Positions 48,709-56,026 of a stretch of DNA of 64,000 nt are shown here, in pieces. The translations under genes and the position numbers were made by a program. Below the pieces are notes generated by a model, which was given only the letters and a program-made list of their open reading frames with translations, was not told the origin of the DNA and did no database searches. How positions within the stretch are numbered: position 1 is the first letter of the stretch; each line of letters opens with the position of its first letter. The stretch lies in IMG/VR virus record IMGVR_UViG_3300035181_000949, positions 1-64,000 of that record. One strand, 5' to 3'. Source of the stretch: a virus.

Positions 48709-50361
48709 TTAAATCAGGTCTAGTAAATCGTCTGACTTTAAAGAACCAGCTTCTACCCAGCCTCGATTTTTAGTCCATACTTTATGATTTGCTGTAACTT
48801 TAATCGATTTTCCAGTAACAGAGTCAGTAATTTTCAGTAGTTTGCGATTGATATCAGTTTTAGCAGCAGCTGTAACTGACTCGTACGATATTTCACCAGT
48901 AGCTACATTTTTACTAAGTGCCTTTATTTTTTTATTCATGCTGAATAGGCTGGTCAACTCTAATATAGAAATATCCATTTTAGTACCGTCAACCGTGCAA
49001 TTAATAATAGTGTCTGGCGATACACAGAGATTTGTTTGGTAGATTGGGTGAACAGATGGATCAAGAGGACCTTGATTAGCAACGTTGTCGATGTTCAGAA
49101 TGTAGTAACGACCAGTGTCACCACGTTCTTTGATCAACCAATCCTTAATGACGACTTCTGCTGGCTCTACCTTCTTGCGAAGATCAGTGCGCGCTTCGTA
49201 CATCTCGTAGAGCTCTTCAAAGCGAACTGAGTCAGCATAGAAGGCTTCGTAAAGATCAGGCACTTCATTTGGATCGAAGAAGGTGATTACGCCCTGCTGC
49301 TTGAAGCGCTTCCAGAAGAACTTGTTCATGACTACGCAGTAGTCCATGTGACGAACGCGTGTCTCGTCAGTACCTTGGTTATTCTTTAGGACGATAAGAT
49401 CGTCAAATTGATAATGCCAAATTGGGAAGTTGATGGTGGCAGACGCATTCCGTATTCCACCTTGAGAGCACGAACGAAGGTCTCCGAACCATTTCTTGAG
49501 GAATGGAATGTATCCAGTGTGCTTAACTTCTCCTCCTCTAATGGGCGCACCTAATGGTCTAAGGCGGCCAACATCGAGGCCGATTCCCGCACGTTTAGCA
49601 GCATAGTCGGCCATGACTTGCCCACTTGCAAAGATTGATTTGAGGGTGTCGTCAGACTTGATAAGCACACATGAACTGAATTGCTTAGTTTTTGTTCCAA
49701 GCCCGGCAAGGACTGGTGTAGCAAGAGTGAATAGTCCGTCTGAACTAGAGTTGTAGAAGTCCTTAACCCAGCGCATTCTGTCCTTGGTCTCTGCATGGAA
49801 GGCAGTAGCTGCTGCGACGATGTAGCGGACTTGTGGAGTCTCAACAACCGAGTTGCTCTTTGAGCGATCTTGAACCAGGTATTTTTCAATAAGCTGTTCA
49901 ACAGCTGCGATTGGTAGTATTTCATCTTTGTCATGGTCAATGAATTTCTCCATTTGGTTCCATTCATCTTCAGAGTACCACGTGAGCAGCTCTGGGGTGT
50001 AGAGACCCAACTCTACATTCTTCTTTACGATACTCAAAAGGGATGGTGGGGCGTAATCTCCATAAACATCTTTACGAAGCATTGATACGCGCTGTCTTCC
50101 AGCAGCATATTGATAGTTGATATTACCGGTATCTGGGTGTTCTTCTTCGTCAATTAAATCGATCATTGCTCGAAGAGCCATGCGATCTAATTCTCTTGTC
50201 TCCATCCCATCATAGAAGTGGGCTTGAGCCGCAATTTCAATCATGGAGGGAGATACACCATCGAGTCCCTCACATACTTTTTGGATTTGAGCTTGCCACT
50301 TTTCGATGTTGAGTGGAACTTTTTTGCCGCTGCGTTTAACGACACCAATCTCATTTGACAT
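48709..50361 (-). CDS. nrdA: NrdA N-terminal part with N-terminal split intein
   Basis: 550 residues. Residues 1-445 are NrdA: an ATP-cone-like start (VVKRSGKKVPLNIEKW), FSSCVLI with the first redox Cys, GGIRNASATI, and end at HPIYQTNL, just before the catalytic Cys. Residues 446-550 (CVSPDTIINCTVDG... VTANHKVWT... GWVEAGSL) are intein blocks A and B, with the TxxH motif. The ORF stops at LDLI, so the intein is naturally split here. The other half is 0.8 kb downstream, beyond the endonuclease. Confidence 0.93.
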   Translation of the reverse strand: MSNEIGVVKRSGKKVPLNIEKWQAQIQKVCEGLDGVSPSMIEIAAQAHFYDGMETRELDRMALRAMIDLIDEEEHPDTGNINYQYAAGRQRVSMLRKDVYGDYAPPSLLSIVKKNVELGLYTPELLTWYSEDEWNQMEKFIDHDKDEILPIAAVEQLIEKYLVQDRSKSNSVVETPQVRYIVAAATAFHAETKDRMRWVKDFYNSSSDGLFTLATPVLAGLGTKTKQFSSCVLIKSDDTLKSIFASGQVMADYAAKRAGIGLDVGRLRPLGAPIRGGEVKHTGYIPFLKKWFGDLRSCSQGGIRNASATINFPIWHYQFDDLIVLKNNQGTDETRVRHMDYCVVMNKFFWKRFKQQGVITFFDPNEVPDLYEAFYADSVRFEELYEMYEARTDLRKKVEPAEVVIKDWLIKERGDTGRYYILNIDNVANQGPLDPSVHPIYQTNLCVSPDTIINCTVDGTKMDISILELTSLFSMNKKIKALSKNVATGEISYESVTAAAKTDINRKLLKITDSVTGKSIKVTANHKVWTKNRGWVEAGSLKSDDLLDLI

Positions 50362-50456
50362 ATTTTTGTTTTTCTCCGAAAACTGTTATCTTCTAATGGC
50401 AATTGTATCATAGAACGAATCTAAGATACAATGCAATCAGAAGAAAGCGTGAATTT

Positions 50457-51038
50457 TTAAATCTTGGAAAGAGCGAAGGCTGACACATCATTGATGCGTG
50501 CTAACCAGCCGTTTAAGAATCTAGCTTGTGCTGGCTTTGCAGCTACAATGGAGTTGTAGAATGCGGTACGTTGTTGAGCGATTGAATTTATTACGGTCGC
50601 TTGGTCTGCACCAGCAATTGCTGCTAGAGTTCTAGGTCCAATTTGCCCGTCAGGTGTAGCATCAATGGCAGATTGAAGAAACTTAACAGCGCGGCCAACT
50701 CCATGATTGACACAACCATCAAAGTGAATGATGGCAATGGCTCCAGGCAGCTTATCGCAGGAACCCGCGGTCCAGTATCTGTTAGAGTAGATGTCCATCG
50801 CGCCGTTCAAATCAAGGGCTGCGATATCGACATCAGGGTTGCCACTCTTAGCGACACCGAATTTTGTCTCACCGCCTGGATCAACTGGATCGTTCGTATA
50901 ACCAACCTTACGATTCAAGTCTTGTGACCCAATAGTACCTGCTTGCACATCAGGATCGTTTGGGTTCCAAAATCCACCTACCTCATACTTCATAGCGTGG
51001 TTAAACGCTAGAAGGAAATCATCTGTAAAGTCCGCCAT
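50457..51038 (-). CDS. endolysin, GH108-type N-acetylmuramidase
   Basis: 193 residues from ATG 51038. N-terminal YEVGGFWNP (catalytic Glu followed by GG) and VDPGGETKFGVA are the hallmarks of GH108 lysozymes; the C-terminal YNSIVAAKPAQARFLNGWLARI with helical NGW(x)xR is the matching peptidoglycan-binding domain (PG_binding_3 type). No signal peptide, so a holin would be needed. ATG is inside a 17-bp inverted repeat with a CATAAATA promoter, which should block early translation. Confidence 0.88.
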   Translation of the reverse strand: MADFTDDFLLAFNHAMKYEVGGFWNPNDPDVQAGTIGSQDLNRKVGYTNDPVDPGGETKFGVAKSGNPDVDIAALDLNGAMDIYSNRYWTAGSCDKLPGAIAIIHFDGCVNHGVGRAVKFLQSAIDATPDGQIGPRTLAAIAGADQATVINSIAQQRTAFYNSIVAAKPAQARFLNGWLARINDVSAFALSKI

Positions 51039-51084
51039 AAAAACTCCTATCATTATCTGATAGAATATTTATGGCGGACTTTAC
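51025..51084 (-). promoter_or_regulatory. late promoter and 17-bp repeat hiding the endolysin start codon
   Basis: GTAAAGTCCGCCATAAA (51025-51041) is perfectly complementary to 51068-51084. The 3' arm contains the endolysin ATG and its first codons; the 5' arm overlaps CATAAATA (51066-51073). The AGGAG ribosome-binding site is in the loop. Late transcripts begin inside the loop and cannot form the stem. Confidence 0.8.
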
Positions 51085-51102
51085 TAACTCATCTTAAACA
51101 GG

Positions 51103-51621
51103 TTAATATGAGAAGATGTCGCCAATCACCTTGTTCGCTAAGTGTTTGTAAAGATCGTGAGGACCTATTACCACCGAAAGCTGGATTGGCTTACCATTGT
51201 TAAGGATAGGGGTAGGTCCTACAGGATGAACGAGTGCAGTGCCCTTGTTGATCATCGGGTGAACTAGCGCCATGGAGTCAGCGTAATCAATGACCATTAC
51301 CTCGAGGGTGCGCAGCTTCATTTCATCAGGAGAAAAACTAAACGCCAGGTGTTCGGTGGAAGCACAGGCCTTGATAGCGACGGTATCGATTTGGTATGTC
51401 TCACGTTCAGTAACGAGGATGTTCCACGTAGCTGGAACCCAGAACTCGCTGTTGTTGATTCGAACTTTAATGACAGCGCCAGTCGTTTCTTCCAAATAGG
51501 TAATAGGCGCCAACATAAAATCTGTTAGAGCTGCATTGAAGATCCAATTATGCTTCACAACTACGGGAGCTGTTAAAGAGTCTATCAAATAGGGCTTATT
51601 GTATTCGGGTAATATCTGCAA
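51103..51621 (-). CDS. unknown 172-residue protein
   Basis: Start TTG 51621 with AGGAG 8 bases upstream. MQILPEYNKPYLIDSLTAP... beta-rich N-terminal half (VVVKHNWIFNAALT, AVIKVRINNSEFWVPATWNILVTERE), no recognisable motif. Located upstream of the endolysin and downstream of the fractured uvsW; likely part of a late group. Upstream lies a C12/G12 run that may cause slippage in replication or sequencing. Confidence 0.5.
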   Translation of the reverse strand: MQILPEYNKPYLIDSLTAPVVVKHNWIFNAALTDFMLAPITYLEETTGAVIKVRINNSEFWVPATWNILVTERETYQIDTVAIKACASTEHLAFSFSPDEMKLRTLEVMVIDYADSMALVHPMINKGTALVHPVGPTPILNNGKPIQLSVVIGPHDLYKHLANKVIGDIFSY

Positions 51622-51633
51622 AGTAGTTTCTCC

Positions 51634-51641
51634 TATAAATA
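51634..51641 (+). promoter_or_regulatory. plus-strand TATAAATA next to a C12 run
   Basis: Exact late motif reading rightward, followed at once by twelve C (51642-51653). It faces the endonuclease relic at 51700-51989. Confidence 0.45.
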
Positions 51642-51680
51642 CCCCCCCCCCCCTATCATATTGGGAAGGGGTATTAAAAT

Positions 51681-51712
51681 GTTTTATGTTTTATGTTTTA
51701 TGTTTTATGTTT
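51681..51712 (+). repeat. heptamer tandem repeat (GTTTTAT)
   Basis: Four and a half copies of GTTTTAT in a row, leading straight into the relic ORF at 51700. Possibly a phase-variable or slipped element. Confidence 0.8.
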
Positions 51713-51989
51713 ATCAATACGTGAACCCGGTAACTAATAAACCATTCTATGTTTATAAGGGGAGAATTCACGAGCAGAATCTCATTTAAATTCAGCACTT
51801 AGAAATTTGTCCATACAATCAACATGTTCAAAATTCTGTAAATCATTAATTGATTCGAGCCATATGTCTATTATATCATATTTGCTCCAAAACGTAACTA
51901 AAGAAGCAATGCTAAGACCAGAAATAGTCGCTAAGATGAAATCATCAAGTGCAAACAGATGGGCTAACGTTAGTGAACGTCAAAAATAG
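51700..51989 (+). pseudogene. decayed plus-strand GIY-YIG homing endonuclease
   Basis: Frame 1 gives MFYVYQYVNPVTNKPFYV (GIY-YIG start: YVYQYVNPVTNKPFYV), then a stop at 51789. A second open stretch, 51807-51989, ends TKEAMLRPEIVAKMKSSSANRWANVSERQK (break), a NUMOD-like motif (K.SS..RW). Both fit one damaged nuclease gene on the plus strand. No continuous frame joins them. It lies between the fractured uvsW and the endolysin group, another trace of mobile nucleases. The 140 bases after it to 52133 hold nothing recognisable. Confidence 0.6.
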
Positions 51990-52133
51990 CAGATAGAAAT
52001 TCACAGACATTTGCTCTTACTCATAAGATATCTGGGAAATCATTCACTATAACAAACTTGGCGCAATACTGCAGAGATAACAAAACTCACCACTAAAAAG
52101 TGCATTTAGAATTTGATGCTGCAAAGTTATAGT

Positions 52134-52991
52134 TTAACCTTTTACTTTCAAAGTTTGTTTCTTGTTTATTGGGTATCCAGCTTCTTTGTAGTGCTTCACT
52201 CGTTCCTTAAAGTGCCTCACTGCCCATTTTAGTTTAGAGTGAACATCGACAACCATAACAGAATCTTTGTCATGTCCAATACGAAGACCGCGCCCTACTG
52301 ATTGAATAGCTTTGATGAAGGATTTACCTGCATCTACAAACATCATACAGAAAATACGGTCAATCGAGAGGCCTGTTGAAGCAATACCTGCTGAGGCTAT
52401 TACTATTATATCATCATTCTCTTCAAACATATCATAATGTTCGCGGCGCAAGTCTTTTGGTGATTCGCCATAAAGAAAGACAGCACCCTTAATCAGCTTA
52501 GCTAACTTTTCACCAAATGGAATAGAGTTAACCAGGACAAGAGTATTGCCATGCGCTGCACATTGAGAGATGATCAAATCAGCAATGATCTCCATTCGAT
52601 TAGTGCTCTTAGCTAAGAAGGATTTCTCAGCAGCATAGTCAGGAAAGTCTTCATCGATATAACTCTCATTCAATTCAACAGGCTGAATCTGAACCTTAGC
52701 AAGATAACCATGGTCAATTAACCACGCAGCAGGAATCTCTTTGAGGATAGGCCCAATTGAAGTAATAAGAGAAAGCTTTTCAGACTCTGGTTTAGGGAAT
52801 GTTCCTGTTACGCCAAAGCGGAATGCAATGTGCTTACCATTATCATTGACAAGTTTCTGCGCAACAGTAGCTTTGATACCGTGACAATTCGAAACAACAG
52901 CACCATTAACAATATAGTTGTGGTGTTTATCAACAGTTAAATCATAAACTTTTTCTGGCTTATCTATTTCTTCTTTTTTCAACAGATGCAT
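52134..52991 (-). CDS. uvsW: UvsW helicase C-terminal part with C-terminal split intein
   Basis: 285 residues. Residues 1-35 (KVYDLTVDKHHNYIVNGAVVSN) are intein blocks F and G ending Ser-Asn before Cys. From residue 36, CHGIKATVAQKL completes the helicase DECH box; RFGVTGTFPK is motif III-like, SAGIASTGLSIDRI motif V, and QSVGRGLRIGHDKD motif VI. Trans-splicing with the half at 53855-54913 would give a 487-residue UvsW (T4: 503). UvsW unwinds and remodels recombination and replication intermediates. Start (AGAGG then ATG) lies inside the end of the nuclease gene. Confidence 0.92.
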   Translation of the reverse strand: MHLLKKEEIDKPEKVYDLTVDKHHNYIVNGAVVSNCHGIKATVAQKLVNDNGKHIAFRFGVTGTFPKPESEKLSLITSIGPILKEIPAAWLIDHGYLAKVQIQPVELNESYIDEDFPDYAAEKSFLAKSTNRMEIIADLIISQCAAHGNTLVLVNSIPFGEKLAKLIKGAVFLYGESPKDLRREHYDMFEENDDIIVIASAGIASTGLSIDRIFCMMFVDAGKSFIKAIQSVGRGLRIGHDKDSVMVVDVHSKLKWAVRHFKERVKHYKEAGYPINKKQTLKVKG

Positions 52992-53877
52992 ATAATCCTC
53001 TTAATAGTTTTTCAGTATTTTCATCAAATTCACTAAAATTAACAGTGTGTTTTGGTATTAGTTCTGTTAAAGAAAATTCAGTTAATATAACAAATTCAAA
53101 TCCATTGCTAACACACCAGCGTGCTACTATATCAAGAATGGGTTGTTTTAATTTTACGTACTTCTCAGGTTTTATTTCATAAATTACATTACCAACTTTA
53201 AAATCGGTAATGTAAACGTGATGCTTATCAGTAAAATACGGTATTCTAATCTTTTCGTATTCTGCTTGTGGAAATGCTTGATAAAAAAGAGCCTCCCAGC
53301 TACTTCTGAAAAGTTTATCTCTAAATTTAAGTTGCTTTCTTGTTCTAGAATTAAACGTATTAGGGGTCCATTTACCTGATTCAATATTTTGCTTTGCTTT
53401 TAATGATAACTTTTCACGCGTTAAAGCTGATACTGGTCTACCATACATTGGGTTTTTTGCTCCCATTTTAGCGATAGAGATGTTTTTGCATCGAACATCA
53501 GTATTTTTAGTTAATCCTTTGTTCCATGCCTTAACTAATCCAACTGTCCCTCTATTCCAATGCGTACCATTTTTATTACAAACATAATTTTTCGGATCTA
53601 ACATGGCAGCCCTACCACCTTTAGAAGCAGCAATCTGCCTTCGTTGTTTGTTTAATTTTTCAAATTCTTGTGGAGCTGCTACAAAAGTCCTAGCTTCTTC
53701 AAGATGACCTTGCATTAATAGTCTATAAAATTTACCAAACTCTTTTTTATTAAGCTTGCGACCACATGAAAATACAGCTGAATCAAAAGGCAATCTGACT
53801 GATCCGGTTCTAGGTAAAAACTTAATATCTATTAAAAATTCATCTCCTAGTAAATCATTTATGATTTTCTTCTTCAT
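52960..53877 (-). CDS. PD-(D/E)XK homing endonuclease between uvsW intein halves
   Basis: 305 residues. LFRSSWEALFYQAF (Glu), HVYITDFKVGNVIYEIKPEKY (Asp, then E-x-K) gives a PD-(D/E)XK nuclease core as in several phage homing nucleases; KMGAKNPMYGRPVSALTREKLS is a NUMOD3-like DNA-binding segment, preceded by two related basic stretches. It overlaps uvsW-N by 23 bases and uvsW-C by 32 bases. It should cut uvsW copies lacking the intein. A different family from the one in nrdA, so the two fractures are independent events. Confidence 0.85.
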   Translation of the reverse strand: MKKKIINDLLGDEFLIDIKFLPRTGSVRLPFDSAVFSCGRKLNKKEFGKFYRLLMQGHLEEARTFVAAPQEFEKLNKQRRQIAASKGGRAAMLDPKNYVCNKNGTHWNRGTVGLVKAWNKGLTKNTDVRCKNISIAKMGAKNPMYGRPVSALTREKLSLKAKQNIESGKWTPNTFNSRTRKQLKFRDKLFRSSWEALFYQAFPQAEYEKIRIPYFTDKHHVYITDFKVGNVIYEIKPEKYVKLKQPILDIVARWCVSNGFEFVILTEFSLTELIPKHTVNFSEFDENTEKLLRGLYASVEKRRNR

Positions 53878-54913
53878 TCACTTTATCTCCATGAGCTTTC
53901 ATTTTATTTAAGGAGAATTCACATATATCATCACGCTCAGTTAAATCTTTTGCCATAACCTTTCTACCATCTTTTAGATAGAAAATATGATTTTCGGTAA
54001 CATCTAAATAACGTCCATTATCAAACGTTAGCCGAAGCATTTTTACCTTAGATTTTGGTAAATTAATGTGAGTTTTTAACACTTTACAAGGCTCGAAATT
54101 TCCGTTTGCGTCCATTGATAAAACATAATCACCGACCCGAACGTCTTTTATTTTCTTTTCCGTCATGTCAGACATCAATACAGGAGTCTCACCACAAAAA
54201 CACTCATCCCAAATCAGACATTGAAAGTCATGCATGATTGTAGGATTATACTGTACTGCCTGCCACGTTGCAACGATGTGCATGTGGTCAAGGTCCTTCT
54301 CTGTACCAGAATAGGTGCCTACATCTAGACCTAGGAGTTCATACCACTCAGCTGTTTGGTCTACAAGATCACCGGATGGAACAATCGTGATTACTTTATA
54401 GCCGGCATTGGCATAGTAGTAGGAGAGAGCACCTGTGATGGAGGTTTTGCCTGCACCAGTTCCTGCGATAATGAAACCACTTCCATTCTCTACAGCAATC
54501 TGAACACACTGTAATTGGTATGGGCGGAGATTGAATACCTTTCCGCCAACGACAACATCATCGCCCATTATGTTAGTCCCAGAAGCAGTGAGAGCAATGC
54601 CCGCAGGGTCAATAGTCAAAAGCTTACCGCCAACTACAGGAGGTTCAAAGTACTTTCGATTATCTATCAGCTCAATGTCATATCCCCACTTCTCTAAGTA
54701 AGGGATAACCTGATCTAATAGACGGACATAGGTCTTACCTGTTGGAGAATAAAATTGGATATATCCGTTCCATCTCCCAAGCTTGAAGGCAGGCATAAAA
54801 AAATAACCTTCTGGGTGAACAGAAAATGCTTTTACTAATGTCTCTACATGCCCAGGCATTATACCAGATATCTGGCACCATACTTCATCGGTTATTCGCA
54901 GAATACATTTCAT
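53855..54913 (-). CDS. uvsW: UvsW helicase N-terminal part with N-terminal split intein
   Basis: 352 residues. Residues 1-237: UvsW N-domain (MKCILRITDEVWCQI..., FKLGRWNGYIQFY), LRPYQLQCV (Q motif), Walker A AGTGAGKTS, motif Ib-like VPSGDLVDQT, and LIWDE at the end. Residues 238-352: split intein start CFCGETPVLMSDM..., with VTENHIFYL (block B T..H). The break is after D-E of the DExH box; the next extein residues, C-H, come from the other half. So an active helicase requires splicing. Confidence 0.93.
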   Translation of the reverse strand: MKCILRITDEVWCQISGIMPGHVETLVKAFSVHPEGYFFMPAFKLGRWNGYIQFYSPTGKTYVRLLDQVIPYLEKWGYDIELIDNRKYFEPPVVGGKLLTIDPAGIALTASGTNIMGDDVVVGGKVFNLRPYQLQCVQIAVENGSGFIIAGTGAGKTSITGALSYYYANAGYKVITIVPSGDLVDQTAEWYELLGLDVGTYSGTEKDLDHMHIVATWQAVQYNPTIMHDFQCLIWDECFCGETPVLMSDMTEKKIKDVRVGDYVLSMDANGNFEPCKVLKTHINLPKSKVKMLRLTFDNGRYLDVTENHIFYLKDGRKVMAKDLTERDDICEFSLNKMKAHGDKVNEEENHK

Positions 54914-54942
54914 GTGATTTAGAAGTGCCGTTCTAGTTTGTG

Positions 54943-55056
54943 TTATGCAGCAAAAGTGTATGAATACTTTGACAACTCTTTATCTTCTAGACCAGCAATC
55001 TAGCTAAGAAGATCTTCATCAACTTTAAATTTTCCTGTAAATCCTGGTGTGTTCAT
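54943..55056 (-). pseudogene. small gene coupled to uvsY, interrupted by TAG
   Basis: ATG 55054-55056 overlaps the uvsY stop in ATGA. MNTPGFTGKFKVDEDLLS, then TAG at codon 19, then IAGLEDKELSKYSYTFAA and TAA. Both parts have protein-like composition in one frame, so the amber probably disrupts a 37-residue gene or is suppressed. Nothing indicates genome-wide recoding: other genes use TAG as stop. Confidence 0.45.
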
Positions 55057-55514
55057 AGTACAGCATCTTGCATTTCTGCAACTCTCAATTTAGTTATATG
55101 ACCTACCATCCATCCAAGATTCTTAATAGCCTCTACAATAGATAAAGCGTTACTCTTCATAAGAGCAACTTCAATGATGATTTGATTGAGCTCAACAATT
55201 TCTTTTTCGCCAGCAATGTATGCTTGGATATCGCGAGAGGTAAGTGTGCGCTGATAACCTTCCAGATACTTTTTCCAGTATTTAGCAACACGTTTCTCTT
55301 TTAAATTGTTCAACCACTCTTCAAGAGCTCTCAACTCTTGAAGAGTTTGATCATAAGAGGCCTGATAGTGTGGAAGTGTTCTAGCAATCTCTTCAAGACG
55401 TCTGCCTTCTAATTTGAAGATTGGCTCAGCGTCTTGAAGTTTCTTTTCATAGGCCGGTAATCTATCCAACACCGCGCCTAATTTATCTTCTTCAAGCAAA
55501 AGCAGGAATGACAT
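55053..55514 (-). CDS. uvsY: UvsY-like recombination mediator
   Basis: 153 residues, helical and basic. The C-terminal LSIVEAIKNLGWMVGHITKLRVAEMQ matches the UvsY pattern (ALDAIKSRGFAIKHI.DMR.FE), and the middle YWKKYLEGYQRTLTSRDIQAYIAGEKEI fits the DNA-binding core. UvsY loads UvsX onto gp32-covered ssDNA. Position between uvsW and uvsX supports this. T4 UvsY is 137 residues. Overlaps the upstream gene by 23 bases. Confidence 0.75.
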   Translation of the reverse strand: MSFLLLLEEDKLGAVLDRLPAYEKKLQDAEPIFKLEGRRLEEIARTLPHYQASYDQTLQELRALEEWLNNLKEKRVAKYWKKYLEGYQRTLTSRDIQAYIAGEKEIVELNQIIIEVALMKSNALSIVEAIKNLGWMVGHITKLRVAEMQDAVL

Positions 55515-55779
55515 TTGAATCCTTTGTTATTATGAATTCCCCTGAATCATAACTGAAATCTACTGAATCTTCCTTCATGAGTTGAAGGGTTGGAACATCA
55601 GTAAAGACTCTGGGTGAATTAGAGATCATTATATCACTCTTTGACCCGGAAGAAAACAAAAATTCTATTTCAAACCCACCACCTTTACCAGCAGTGAGAG
55701 CAACAGCTACACACCCGGGCGTAGACTCAATTAGATGTTTGAATTTTGCTAGAGCGCAATACGTCAAAAAATTATTCAT
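55492..55779 (-). CDS. IscA/HesB-fold protein without cluster cysteines
   Basis: 95 residues. AVALTAGKGGGFEIEFLFSS (strand-turn-strand of the A-type Fe-S carrier), DVPTLQLMKEDSVDFSYDSGEFIITKDSN matches the IscA/HesB core order, but the Cys-Gly-Cys at the end and the first Cys ligand are absent (only unrelated Cys at positions 8 and 23). HesB-like genes occur in T4-like cyanophages near uvsW/uvsY. I infer a non-cluster-binding derivative. Confidence 0.55.
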   Translation of the reverse strand: MNNFLTYCALAKFKHLIESTPGCVAVALTAGKGGGFEIEFLFSSGSKSDIMISNSPRVFTDVPTLQLMKEDSVDFSYDSGEFIITKDSNVIPAFA

Positions 55780-55824
55780 TTGAAAGGGAGAGGGCTAAAT
55801 TTAGCCCTCTCCTGGTTTGGTTAC

Positions 55825-56025
55825 TTAGTCTTCGTCAGCTACAAGCCCAATGTCCTTGATAACCTCTTGGATTTTCTTATTTAGTTTGCGGGGTGAAGCA
55901 AATACTTCACGTTGAGCGCTGTCATAAGAGTCAGATGCTTGATCGCTCTTAACTGGGTAAGTAAGAATGAAACCGCCTGAAACGATTTCGATTGTGATTG
56001 ATTCACCGTATGTATTTTTTGCCAT
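55825..56025 (-). CDS. unknown protein downstream of uvsX
   Basis: 66 residues from ATG 56025 (MAKNTYGESITIEIVSGG), chosen because GAAGGAG precedes it right after the uvsX stop. Beta-rich start, basic helical end (SPRKLNKKIQEVIKDIG). No family recognised; almost certainly cotranscribed with uvsX. Confidence 0.55.
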   Translation of the reverse strand: MAKNTYGESITIEIVSGGFILTYPVKSDQASDSYDSAQREVFASPRKLNKKIQEVIKDIGLVADED

Positions 56026-56026
56026 G

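Noticed and set aside
52134-54913. Interpretation of the nuclease between uvsW halves as part of a single frameshifted large intein
   Set aside because: Each piece has its own start codon and ribosome-binding site and the nuclease overlaps the neighbouring ORFs by more than 20 bases in different frames, which fits separate genes.
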